The notes under the pieces were generated by a model that saw only the letters and a list, made by a program, of their open reading frames with translations, ran no database searches and was not told the DNA's origin. Both the position numbers and the translations under genes were made by a program. This document shows positions 45,334 through 57,059 of a DNA stretch of 64,000 nt, piece after piece (the stretch's first letter is position 1; each line of letters starts with the position of its first letter). The stretch covers positions 28,187,529-28,251,528 of the forward strand of contig CM040101.1 in NCBI GenBank assembly GCA_022496805.1, read 5' to 3'. The stretch comes from Pohlia nutans (taxonomy: Eukaryota; Streptophyta; Bryopsida; Bryales; Mniaceae).

Positions 45334-47820
45334 AACTACTAAGACTACTTTGACGTTGTTTTGAGGCAAACCTCAAAGCACCGTCAAAACACACACGTTA
45401 CAAATATTTACTTTTTATTTGAACTATCTTATGAATCATGGAATGATTTGTCAAAGGTGCATAATGTACAACATTGAATCCTCTTTTGCATAATGTGCAA
45501 TACTTCAACCTATAAAATTATCCTTTTATTGCTTACAAAGAGATCTCAAGTCACCTCTATCAAAATAATTGAACCATAATAAAACTTATATGAACAACTT
45601 CACCACTACCCTACGTCGTGGTCAGTTTCGACATTAATTAATTACTTTTTGTCCAAAAGTGCCACATGTCATCTTGTAGTAGGTTTATGGTGACGTGGAC
45701 CTCTCAAAATATGATGTGGAAATTAGATTTCGACACAGTACTGTCCGAATTTGACCTACACATAAGGTATTGAAGCATAATGATTTCAACCAATCGTAAG
45801 GAATTCGAAGATGCGAGTATTAAAACTGTAATTTTAGTGAATTTTCAAAGTTTTCTCTTGTAAATTCATTTGAAGAATATCTAGGCATTTAAAAATATTC
45901 AAGCATTTACATTTAACTATGTGGATGTCTTCTAATAAGGATGTTTATTTACGCTCAAAAAAGTTTTAAAAAAACCTCGTTTTATAATACACTTAATTTG
46001 TAGAGAGTGTGTGTATTACTATCAGTCTAAGCAGGGAGTCCGGAAATCTAACAACATTTGTCAACGATTTTCAGGTTTTCATCATGAGGGGCGGAAATCC
46101 AAAGAAGCGTGGCTTTTTAGCTGCCTTCCGAAATGCTGGTTCGGGGTAGCGTGTAGGACGAACTTCAAAGCGGGTAATATTAACACTGAACCTGTAGATG
46201 TGCCTGTGGAACACGTGAATATTGCAGATGAAGACTCTCAGATTGTACCAGAGATTGCACCTGATCAAGTAGTTCTACCGAATCTGCCATGCGAAGCTGA
46301 GACCTGTGACCGAAGAATCAGTAGAATTGTTGTTATTGGTAATCAGACGTCCAAATGACTTTAATTAGGTATTTTGTGTGTGGCTTGAGGAGTTTCAGGA
46401 CAATGTGAGCCTCATCAGTTGGCCGGCTTTAGAATCGTCAATGTAACATTGGCTTAGAACGATATATCATTTTGGTTCCCACGATGTCAATTTTTATTTT
46501 TATATTATGAAATAAATTATGTGAATTTGGTATATCAATACAAAAATGGAGATCTATTATTTTTTAATTCCAACTTTTTAAGTGGAAGTTATAGAGCAAA
46601 AGGGGTTCTTTTGGGGAGAATGGGCAGTGCGGCCAGGGCTCAAAAAAAAACTTCAATTTTTTTTTTAAATTTATCAACTTTAACCATAGGATCTTGTTAT
46701 AGATTACTATAAGAGTGCATGGTAAAATTTTCATAGAATTTGACCGTACAGATTGCAAGATTATAGCGTTTGAAGTGAAAAGATGAAATTGCAGTCTTTT
46801 TGGATTTTTTTTTACCGTCTTTGAAGACATGGGAATTTTTTTTTATATTTGTCAAAAAAATTCTTAAATTTTATTTAAATGTGTGATTTGGTATTTTCTA
46901 TCAAGAGGAAAAAAAAAATATTCACAAGAAAATGAATAGAAAGAGGTGAAAATGATGCTCAAAAACATAAAAACTGTGGTCCTTTAGGGGTTAAACCCTA
47001 TTCTGACCCCTAAAACCTATCTTCAAGCCCTCTGCCCTAGACTCCAACGAATGGACGCCGAGAAGGACAACGAATTTGTAAAATTTAGGCTTTTAATAGT
47101 GAAGACAATAAACAGAATCCCATGCAGAAGTCATGCTCAAGCATAATTCCCGCGACGAAAAGCTGAAAATTATACTGTTGTCAACTTTAACTAAATCCGG
47201 ACGAGAACTTTTCGGTCTGCATTATTACATCGGCATCTTCCGACGAAGAATCTGTCAAAAAGACACATATTAATCAGCATCCTGCGCTGGCAAGGGATGT
47301 GAGCATCCAATGTTCATAGCCGCTAAAGATACCAAAGAATTTGAAATGGAGAATTCCCGCCCCATTTCTTTTGCCGCCCAATCGTTGGTGAAGGATGTGC
47401 TTGGTCTCGACGTCGACATTCTGCTCTTCGTGCACACCCGCGTTACTTGTTCCTTCTTGTTTCTCTACTACTCGTCGCAGACCCGGACGGTGTAAGCTTG
47501 CTTTATTTTCCGCCAAGGTTTTTGGTCCTACTTCTACACAGCACTGGATTCTTCGCAAGGAGCGGATTAGTTCATCTATATTCCTAGTAAGATTTGGAGT
47601 CCTTCGGGTACTCCTCTCTGTAGTTGCTAGTGCCGTTCTTGCAGTTATCACATTCAAATCGTTTGATGTTCGAGATTGCAGATACAAATCAGCGAGTCAT
47701 CGAAGTCAATCCTCGTTCGACTCAGTCAGAGTATCCGTTTGCGCACAATCACAGAACCAACTATCCGACTTCCGATATTTATACCGGAAATGCCGGAATA
47801 TATTCTACATATTTGCTGAA
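45334..47820. other. Element C middle region, weak ORFs only
   Basis: A plus-strand ORF at 46011-46358 (VEHVNIADEDSQIVPEIAPDQV) and a minus-strand frame at 47687-47184 (ending DSSSEDADVIMQTEKF after a TTTGACAG acceptor) look partly protein-like. Neither has a recognisable domain and each could be chance. The rest is AT-rich with poly-T/poly-A runs (46640-46910). Confidence 0.3.
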
Positions 47821-47821
47821 G

Positions 47822-49241
47822 GCTATCGTCGACCCGACGATAAAGGGCACGTTTCAGTGAAAATGATGATCTTTTCTAGGATATCGTTGGATCGACGATA
47901 ACGGACATGCCACAGTGAATAGTAAACTTTAATCCAGGATATCGTCGGGTCGACGATAACTGAGAGTTGTCGCAAGATATGACGAAACCTCAAAATATCG
48001 TCGTGTGGTCGATAACAATGTGCTAAATCTCCTGTTGATTGAGATCAGGGAGTTATCGTCGACCCGACGATAACATTGTGAAAACTCTCACATTAAATAA
48101 GTTGGTCAATATTATAGTCGGTCGAATGATAACTTAGAATATGAACTTAATTAAAAGATGTGCAAGATGTTATCGTCGGGTCGACGATAACTGTGCTTGA
48201 AACCATGATATCAAACAAATTCAATGTTATCGTCGACCGACCATAACACTGTTAAGTATTTTGATATTGTCCTCTGCCTCTGAGTTATCGTCGGGTCGAC
48301 GATAACTAAACTCTAAGCACGATACCGAAATAATTCGATGTTATTGTCGACCCGACGATAACTTGTTCAGTATGATAAAATTATCTTCTACCTCCGAGGT
48401 ATCGTTGGGTCGACGATAACTGTGGTTGTAAGCATGATAGCTGAAAATTCAATGTTATCGTCGACCCCACGATAACTTGTTCAGTATGATGAAATTATCT
48501 TCTGCCTCTGAGTTATCGTCGGGTCGACGATAACTTTGCATGTAAGCATGATAGCTGAATATTCAATGTCATCGTCGACCCCACGATAACATTGTTAAGT
48601 ATTTTGATATTGTACACTGCCTCTGAGTTATCGTCGGGTCCACGATAACTAAACTTGTTAGCACGATATCAAAATGATTGAAAGCTATCGTTGACCCCCC
48701 GATAGCATGTTCATTATCATAAATATATTTTCTGCCTCCGAGTTATCGTCGGGTCGACAATAACTGTGACTGCAAGCATGATGGCTAAAAATTCAGAGTT
48801 ATCGTCGACCCCACAATATCTTATTCATTATCACAAAATTGTCCACTGCCTTTGATTTATCTTCAGCCTCTGACGATAATTTCATGCAATCACTGAAATT
48901 TATCGATTACGCGAACATACTTATCGTCGGGTCGACGATAACCTTGTGCATGACATCTGTTTTACAATAATTTTAAAGTTATAATAGACCAGACAATATC
49001 ATCTATTGAGAATTGAAGTTGTCGTCATCCTGAGAGATATTTTCAGGTTGACGATCACTATTGGCGCATATGAGAATTTATGAACCACACATAGTTATCG
49101 TCGGGTCGACGATACCCTTCAATGTAGGGGTGGCCTACCCATGATCATGTTATAATTATTTGATGAGCAAATCTGAAACCGAGACTTGTCAATCGTTTAT
49201 TCAATATATAGTTATCTAGTATCGTCGACTCGATGATAGTT
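47822..49241. repeat. Regular palindrome array upstream of the element C transposase
   Basis: About 24 copies of the 21-bp palindrome lie at 57-58 bp spacing over most of the array (for example 48053, 48112, 48170, 48227, 48285, 48341, 48399, 48455, 48513, 48569, 48628). Central triplets largely alternate (ACC then GGT) and the intervening 36-37 bp sequences also repeat every second unit, giving a higher-order unit of about 115 bp. Copies near 48857-49050 are degraded. The array ends about 125 bp before the transposase ATG. Confidence 0.95.
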
Positions 49242-49365
49242 GTTTGAATGCCGTCTGTGATATGACAGTCACGTCGTGTGGAATTCGAAAACATATGTAC
49301 CCATTTCATTTTTGCACTATTGTTCTTCGAGCACCTGTACTGACTGGGGTCGTCTTTCTTGCAGA

Positions 49366-52218
49366 ATGGATGCACATGATCCTGCCGAGTTTGCTAAGCA
49401 TGTGCCTATATTGCTTCCAGACGTCGCTATTTGCGACGGGATTCCTCGCTCCAAATGGTATTTCAAGGCAGTCACTCTACGCAACAATGAGGGTTTAGAC
49501 GTCGCGAAAGCATTGTGCCAGAATGTTGATCCGACTGTCGTGGTTAACAATGACGACAAGCCTCTTGGCGATGATCGAGTTTCCGTCCAAATTGCGGAGT
49601 CTTTATGCGAGGAAGAAGTTCCATCCGGCTGGATGTGGTCAATTCACTCCTGGGACATAAAACAAGTCTTCCTAGATGGTGTTAGTCTCTACGACCATGA
49701 CCAGACGCATGGGTACAACGTTGCCATGAAAGCTCTTAATCGTAGAGGTCGCAAAGGCGTGCGTTCATACGATACCTTCCGTGGAAGAGTGGAGACTGAT
49801 GTCCCCCCCAAGAAGGAGGCTCTCCTTGCTCCTGAAGCAATCACTGCAGTCTCCACTCAAACATGTTGTGAGAGGAATTGCTTGCAGCCCTTTCCGCGCG
49901 GGCAGATTCAAGTCATTCGCACTCAACTACATGTGAACGATGGAGTATATGCTCGGAAGAAGTGTCTTCTTGAGGTGCATAGGCAGATCCACAAGGATCT
50001 CGCTGACAAGGAGTGGATAACCTTGAAAGGTAGGGAAGTTTGTCCCACTGCCTGGTGGACCATTCACGGGATATCAAAAGCTACCTTCTATAGGTACAGA
50101 GATATGGCCAAATGCGGGAAACAAGCTGAGGTGCATGGGAATGTGGGGTTGAAAAAAGCGCGGCTGCACACAATCCAAGCTAATGCCACACTTCGAACGC
50201 TAATAGTTTCTGATGCTGACAAAATGCCTCACAAATCGAGAACGCTCGAATCAGGCGAAAAGGTCCCTGCAATGGTTTTGCCGTCTGCTTTTCGTTGGAG
50301 TGACCAGTTGAAACACATCAATGAGGCAAATGCAGCATTCGATTTGCGGCCAATTTCTTCAAGTGGCTTGAGCAACATTCAACGTGCCTCTTTCCCAGAA
50401 TACGCTCCAAAGGCTCGTGGAGATAGTTTCTCTCGATGTGGCGTGTGTGATAAATACAAGCAATTGCGGAGCGCTTGCACTCCCCTATCATATGCACAAG
50501 AGAAGTGGAACCTGGCTTTGGATAACCACCTCATAGCCCAAAGGGCACATAGGGAACTATACTATTTTAATCGTACCATTTCCGAAGAAGAGCCTCACAA
50601 GATGCTAACCATCATCCATGATAAAATGGATCACTCCAAGACCGCGTCTCCACACTTTTCTCACAAGTCCAAAGCTACAGACTCTTTCATGAGGATGCCC
50701 GTTGCAGTTACAGGAATGATTGCTCACGGTCATGGAGATGTTCGATATGCGCACTATGGCCTTGACATCTTCCCAACAAATTCCAACCATACCATCGGGT
50801 CAATTGCAAAGCTTTTGCGTGATCTTGAAGAACCACCAAGGAATTCCTCTCGTAAGCTCTTTTTGGAGGAGCATACTCAATCTGTATTAACCAAGGCGGT
50901 TCTGCAGGGTTCAGAATCTTGCTTGGACTCCCTTCTTCCTCTACCAGAGGTATTGGTCCCAGCTCAATCTTTGCCCCCTATATTGGTCTTGCAGCTGGAT
51001 AATGCTTCAGGTGACAATAAGAATAGATGGGTCTTTGCCTTTTGTTCACTCCTTGTATACAAAGGCATTTTCCGCGAAGTGTACATCAACTTCCTTATAG
51101 TTGGACACACGCACGAAGACATTGATGCCATGTTCGGTCGATGGAGTGGGAAGTTGAAGACAAATAACTATCCGACAGTTCCAAGATTCATGAAATCCTT
51201 CATGGAGTGTGAAGCACACCCTGTGATTCCACATTTCATTGAGGAGGTTCCTGATTTCAAGCGTTTTGTTGATGGTTATTTGGGCTCAGGCGGCGATATC
51301 TTATCGGGTCATTCTAAGACCCAGCAATTCAAGTTCTATATGGATTCTAGTGGGTGGCCTCTGATGGAGTACAAGAATTTGTGTACAGACAAAATCTGGT
51401 TGCCAAAACACGGCAACGGGATTCGCTTGTGGTCTGAGACTGAAGACGGGCGACCAAGAGTTCCCAGCGGTGACCCTTTTCCTCTACCTCCACAAAAAAT
51501 GCGTTCACTTGATGAGATTAAGAGAGGTTTGAACGGTTTTATTGCACACTGGAACGGAATGGCGGAGGATGATCTCTCAAGAGAATTCAAGCGGAAGAAT
51601 GATCCTTTAAAAGAATATTGGAAAGGTGTTAGGACTGCTCTCGATGCTGCACTGGAACCACGTGAAGGATTGCTGCAGGGATTTTGGCCGGCTTCAAGGA
51701 TCATTCATGGCGAGTCTGATCGGATGCGGAGAGATGGCACACTGCAAGAAGAGGATGCAGAGGATGCACCATTTGTTGGACGTAAACTTGATCGCCTACG
51801 TGCTTCATTCCGTGCCAATCGCGATATATTTGCAGGTTATTTTGTTGCAGTCCGTCCTGCTGACCGTGACGCAAGGCCATTCTAGCTTGCCAGAGCAATA
51901 ACAAACCCGAGTCCGGATCCGGGTCATTTGCATATGATCCAAATTCAATATTGGACGCCTGCTTCAGAACGACACATCAATATGGAAACATATGATGGAT
52001 GGGACACAAAAAGAGGCAACGTGTGGCGCAAAGATCGAGCCCTAGACCCAACGTGGTCTAGCACGGACTGTATCATGACTGCTTGGAAGCCACGAATGCG
52101 AGAAGGAACTTCTGATCCGAGGGTGGCAATTCCAAAGCCACAAATTGACATCATCAAGGCATCAGTGGAAGCTTTTACGGTTGACTCTGGGGATGATGCA
52201 TCTATTGCGGAGGGTTGA
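49366..52218 (+). CDS. Element C transposase (DUF7869-like, one in-frame TAG)
   Basis: The ATG at 49366 follows a TTCTTGCAG acceptor, so an upstream non-coding exon is likely. There are 950 codons with one TAG at 51883-51885, where the element A protein has Trp (PIWLGEA). A Cys-rich N-terminal part includes CCERNC near residue 167, and WTIHGISKATFYRYRD is helix-turn-helix-like. RCGVCDKYKQLRSAC lies near 356. Candidate acidic catalytic motifs are HDKMDHSK (about 418), LQLDNASGDNKN (about 543) and GHTHEDIDAMFGRWS (about 579). These are hallmarks, from memory, of the DUF7869 family. TSD and TIR context make it the transposase. Spacing of D, D and D/E fits an RNase H-like fold by inference. Confidence 0.75.
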
Positions 52219-53081
52219 GTAATTCATAAGTATAGGACTTCTCTTCGTTGTAGGGTGTGGCAAAGATTAGACTTTTGAAATGGATGAATAGTTTTGAGAT
52301 GGATGGATAGTTGATAGATAGATAGATAGAAACACCGATCCTAAAGAAAGGGCCGGCATGAATAAAGTGTCCGTTCGTAATGTCAATGACCCGATGCCCA
52401 CCGGACAAAGAGACATTGGAACAATACTACTCTCCTCTTTCGAGGATGGACACTACAGTAACCAAAGCAAAGTAACCGTAACAGTAACAAAGGAAAAAAG
52501 CAAAGTAGTGATGGTTGAGTGCTAGTTTGTATAAAGGTATGTTTAGTGTTAAGTTTTATCGCCAAGTCATGAGTTCTTTGGTTGGTTGGTGAAGGGCGTT
52601 GTATCACATTTATGTGGTCCGAGTTCGAAACCAATTGGGCTCGTTGAGCAGTGGTGTGGTACACATAGTTTGGTACACATGGCTTGGTGCTGCTAGTGAG
52701 TTATCATGGCAGGAAAGTTGTACCAACCAACCAGCCCTTCCTATCCCCTGAGACAAGTTGAGCAAGTTGTTGAAAAGAGTGGCTAGCAGTGGTTTTCACC
52801 ACTACCCTCCTTCTTTTAGTGTACTACGTCTGTTGGTATTGTTTGATTATTCTATATACATCTTTTATGTAAAAGTATAGATCCGGCATACTGTATGGCA
52901 ATGGTATTTATTGCTTTGGATGTGTGTTTTATGGATGTTTCATTTATTGTCGCATGCGACTATCAGTTCTTTAATAAATGTTGGAATTATTGACATTGCG
53001 GATTACTATGGTCTATCTAGATTTCGATTGAGATGGAATAATTCAAAGATTCATTGTTGGGTCATCCTACTCCCTAAATCT
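52219..53081. other. Element C right flank with repeat shared with element A
   Basis: 52356-52447 matches 10696-10785 of element A (shared GAATAAAGTGT, TTCGTAATGTCAAT, GGAACAATACTACTCTCC). A short (GATA)n lies at 52312-52330. No gene is seen. Confidence 0.6.
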
Positions 53082-53392
53082 AAAAATAGTAATTTCAAAA
53101 TGTGTCTTGGCATTTACAAGTCTCAATTTATTGAAATGTCTCAATTTAATGAACCCTTTTTTATGAAATAAAGTCGCAAAATAGTAATTTCAAATGTGTC
53201 TTGGCATTTACAAGTCTCAATTTATTGAAATGTCTCAATTTAATGTATCCTTTTTTATGATCTAAAGTTGAAAAATAGTAATTTCAAATGTATTTTGGCA
53301 TTCAAAAGTCTCAATTTATTGAAATTTCTCAATTTAATGAACACTTTTTATGATCTAAATATAGAAGGGATTAAAATGAGACTACAACTTGT
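53082..53392. repeat. Right subterminal tandem repeats of element C
   Basis: Three copies of an approximately 97-bp unit contain GTCTCAATTTATTGAAAT and ATGTCTCAATTTAATG. The repeated GTCTCAATTTA is the complement of the TAAATTGAGAC inside the terminus, so these look like subterminal transposase-binding repeats. Confidence 0.75.
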
Positions 53393-53415
53393 CTCATTTT
53401 AACGAATAAGGCCTT

Positions 53416-53886
53416 TTTGAGCCGGTGCTCTGGACTCACCCGAGGCCATTGCATGCTGACAGAGTCCCATCCTCTCGAAACGGCAAAAACGTACGACGAA
53501 ACACCAAGGCGCCCACGGAGGCTCACCGGAATCAATGGGAGAGTGCACGAAACGTTAAGGCGAATATTATGCGCGTCAACCTACTCCCCTATCCCGGGCT
53601 TGGTGCCATCATCGTGCTCCAGTCCGGAGTGGAGCCTGATGATAATTTGTACAATATCACATTGTGCAATTTTCCGTCATGTACGTGCCCACATTACGCG
53701 AGCATGAACTCTGCAGCTGTGGGGAGGCCTGGCCAGTACGTCAACTGCAAACACCTCTACTATATCTTTCGATACTTTTGCAAGCTGGACTATAAAGTTG
53801 ACACGTACATCCATGCTCCTACTCTCAGCTTGGATGAGGTCAAAAAGATTCTTCTGGCTACTAGGATCATCAAGACCGAGGATTGA
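53416..53886 (+). pseudogene. MULE transposase of element B, SWIM-finger end
   Basis: It resumes the exon interrupted at 28546 (FEPVLWTHP; copy D has FEPVVWNYP) and runs to TGA at 53886. It contains the SWIM zinc finger CxCx(n)CxH as SCTCPHYASMN followed by VNCKHLYYIF, typical of plant MULE transposases. No internal stop is present in this part. Confidence 0.85.
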
Positions 53887-54170
53887 AGAACGAGGACCAA
53901 TCAGTGATTAGACAGGGAGACTATCACTAGAAGCAATAGCTTACTACTTTGAATAGCTGATGCCCTATTTCAAATTGGTTGAAGTTGGACCATTATAACT
54001 ATGTATTAGAACAAAATCAAAAAATAAAATACTACATATAGATCCACAAGCTCTCTTTCCATTCTTTGTCTATTTTAAAGAAGCTCACCGGATGAGGTTG
54101 AATTTCACCCATGTACCCTATAAATTCCATTTATTTTTCCAAAACTTTTAACATTGAACTACACTAAGTA
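53887..54170. other. Element B 3' flank
   Basis: AT-rich sequence between the transposase stop and the right TIR of element B. No gene is seen. Confidence 0.4.
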
Positions 54171-54363
54171 CTAATCCACGGTTATAGGTCCAACGGTCAT
54201 AGGGTACCAAAATTTACTATTATTAGTAATTATTCTAAAAATAGAACCAAATTTCCTAAAATTAGAGTCATTTTCTAAATTCAGATGGATCCTAGGCTCT
54301 AGGCTCTCCAAATCCCCGCTCTCCGCTCTTGGGCTCTCCTCTCTAGGCTCGCACGCTAGCATC
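54171..54363 (-). repeat. Right TIR of MULE B
   Basis: It contains CCACGGTTATAGGTCC and ends CTAGGCTCGCACGCTAGCAT, both complementary to the left arm. It is followed by four bases and then the 10-bp TSD at 54368-54377. Confidence 0.8.
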
Positions 54364-54367
54364 GTTG

Positions 54368-56231
54368 ATCATTATGCAGTAAGTTGAGGAAAGAACACTT
54401 TTCAGAGTACCAAATCAAGCGCAGAGGAGATAGTTTTACTCGGTGCACTCGTTGTGATCAACTAACAAAAATGTGGAATGTTCATGCATATGGATCACCA
54501 GGATATAACCACACAACCCAAATGCTTGAAGCACACCTACGAGAGCAAGAGGCTTCGCACGCGCACTATTACTTGAGTAGAGCGTTAGCATGCTATCGAC
54601 CATCGCAAGTACTTTGTATTATGCATGACAAAGTTGATCATTCCAAAACAGCTTCCCCTTGCTTTGCAGCAAAGAACAAGGTTGTGGATGGACTTATGAA
54701 GCTTCCAGTTTCAGTTACTGGGATGTTGGCTCATGGACATGGGGATAGAAAGTACGCGCACTATTCGTTAGACTTATATCCTGCTGACAACAATCAGACC
54801 ATTGGTTCCATTGCAAGGTTGCTACGGGACCTTGAAAACCCTTCGAAGTGCATAAATCCAAGCAATTTGTTTTTGGGAGCAAGGTCAACGGAACTATATG
54901 AGGCTATTCTTGTAGGGTCGGAGCAATGCATCGGCTCTATACCTTGCAAACTCGCCGAAGAAGGGACCACGTTTACGAAATTGCCTCCAATATTACATGT
55001 CCAGTTAGATAACTGTTGGAAGGACAACAAAAGCCGCCACATAAAATGTTTTTGGTCGCTTCTAGTTGCGAAGGGCATTTTTGAAGAAATTCAGGTGTCA
55101 TTTATGGTTGTTGGCCACACCCATGACGACGTTGATGCGTCGTTTGGCCGTTGGAGCATGAAGTTGCGAGAAAAGGATTATCCAACAATTCCCTTGTTGA
55201 TGAAATCGTACATGGATTTGGATGACGAATCGTTCATTCCCGGATTGATTGAAGAGGTACCTGATTTCAAGTCTTTCATCATTGGATTTATTAGCGACGA
55301 CGACCTTATTGACCATTCGAAAGGGCGCCAATTTCGATTTTACAGGGATGGTACAGGATGGCCTTTGATGCAGTATAAATTGCGATGCACTGATCCGCAA
55401 TGGCGTCCAGAGCAAGGCATTAAGTTATGGAAGGAGGATGAAGAAGGGAAGCCGAAATTGCAGAGTGGCACTCCACGTGCTTTGTTGCCGCGGCCAATGA
55501 AAGGGCAAGCTGAAATAGTGAAAGGCATCAAAGGCTTTATACAACATTGGAAGGTTGTGGGTGAAGCAGATGCCATGGGGGAATTTGCCCGCCACAATTC
55601 TTCCCTTGTGCAATATTGGAGTGGAATGAAGGAGGCGCTGGAGCAAAGCGAGATGGAAGCAGTGGACGTCTTGTGCATGGGATTTTGGCCTCAAACCAGA
55701 CAATCGTTTGATGTTCAGAGACTATATGATGTTGACGATGTACTACGTGACGAATTTGCCGAGGACGAGCATTACATAGGACCACGTAGTTTGCGTCCTA
55801 GACAGTCGTTTCGGGTAGGTCGAGATTGTCATGCAGGGTATTTGATGTTAGTACGTCCTGCAACCGATAGCAATGCACCCATTTGGCTCGGTGAAGCACG
55901 TTCACATCCAATACTAATGTATGGCGATATCAACCAAAAGAAGATTAAAGTACAATGGTATAAGCCTTGTGTACGACGAAGGAAAGAACGTACACCATAT
56001 GAGAATTGGGACACATTGCCAAACTTTAAATGGGAGGAAGACGAAGAGTATGAAGAGCAAATGACCAGCACAACTTCTGTGTTAACATCGTGGAAGCCAA
56101 GAGGAGGAAATCGTGGTGTTGCCATTACTATTCCAAAACGGCATATACTAGAAGCGTTGGCTAGAATAGCATATAGCATTCAAGCAACTCCAAATGCCCC
56201 GGAAGAAGCGAGCTCATCCGACAGTGAGTAA
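54368..56231 (+). pseudogene. Element A transposase, 3' part (catalytic half)
   Basis: It starts with the duplicated target codons (SLC), then SKLRKEHF, and continues open to TAA at 56231. It aligns with the element C transposase: HDKVDHSKTASP, IAHGHGD-like MLAHGHGDRKYAHY, VQLDNCWKDNKS, VVGHTHDDVDASFGRWS, and the C-terminal LTSWKPRGGNRGVAI. No stop or frameshift is visible, so before element B inserted this gene was probably functional (about 970 aa with the 5' part at 15782-16939). Loss of the N-terminal half makes it inactive here unless splicing bypasses 37 kb. Confidence 0.8.
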
Positions 56232-57059
56232 CATCTAAAATACAATCTGATATGGGATGTATAGGCGATGCAATCTTAATGCATTCCAATGTTGGAACCA
56301 ATGTGTATAAGACATGAAGTTCTGAAATATATACTCTTGCTTGAGTCCGACTCTTGATGACATTATTTTCCTTTTTACGCTGTGCACTTAATATGATGTT
56401 AAAATAACCCTGAAATTGTGCAAGAATGTCTGATAGGGCATTCTTTTTAGTGATGACAATGGTGTATCGTCTCGAGGGGTGCATTGTACATTATGTTCCT
56501 GAATCCCCTTCTAAAAATCCCCTTCTATACGAGAGGTTATATGTCTAAATACATTTGTATACAAATGTTTTACCTGTTTAAATGTCATTGGTGTATAAAT
56601 ACGTGAATATTTTCAGTTCTTAATTATATGTTTATTTGATGTGTACAAATTTTGCAATGTTCAAAGTAATACCACTATTGTGCACTCACATGTACTCGTA
56701 CATGTTTAGTACCACCCAACCCCCGAGTATAAGAAAAAGCAATTCGTAATTATTGTGCAACTAGTGTTGTAGAACAAAAAAGTACAACGTAATACTAGAG
56801 TGCTTTTTAACTCTAGTGAATTACTTCATGCCATGGTAGTTGGGTATGGAAACCATATACGCATGAAGAGGATGTATGTTTTATTCTGTCCTGTACGGTG
56901 TTGTGGTGTTGGGATGATTCGCATAGTAGGATCTCCTGAACCGGATGAAAAATGTAATGAAGAGGGGAGGCACGGAATACATTTTATGGCGGGATGACCT
57001 GTAGTAGAAAGGCTACAATGGAATTTCAAAGTGTTCATAATATCACCTAGAAGCCTCTA
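56232..57059. other. Element A right flank, no gene seen
   Basis: AT-rich region between the transposase and the right TIR. The ORFs at 56800-57038 on both strands mirror each other and lack recognisable content. Confidence 0.4.

Larger units (their letters stand above)
28547..53415 (+). mobile_element. Element C: giant DNA transposon with palindrome arrays
   Basis: The element is 24.9 kb with ends AAGGCCTTATTCGTTAAA in inverted orientation and TSD TTTG. It belongs to the same family as element A, with like termini, TSD length, transposase and ParB/methyltransferase-like gene, but its TIR is only about 25 bp. Cargo includes an FCP1-like protein, a Ser/Pro-rich ORF, and about 40 copies of a private 21-bp palindrome. 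An integrase fragment of a Ty3/Gypsy element and a 3.2-kb TIR element have inserted inside. Single premature stops occur in three genes. Confidence 0.85.
16940..54367 (+). mobile_element. Element B: large MULE carrying a ParB/methyltransferase-like gene
   Basis: The element spans 37.4 kb, about 12.5 kb without nested element C. Its ends share ATGCTAGCGTG(T/C)GAGCCTAG in inverted orientation, and it has a 10-bp TSD. It encodes a MULE transposase (24575-26725, 27634-28546, 53416-53886), an unknown ORF with one stop (23425-23952) and a ten-exon ParB/methyltransferase-like gene on the minus strand (17615-22290). It is inserted in an exon of the element A transposase. Its own transposase carries two premature stops plus the element C insertion, so this copy is not autonomous. 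Confidence 0.85.

Noticed and set aside
47822..49241. CRISPR array
   Set aside because: The spacing is regular, but the spacers are themselves repeated, the repeat is a short palindrome, no cas genes exist and the context is a plant transposon.
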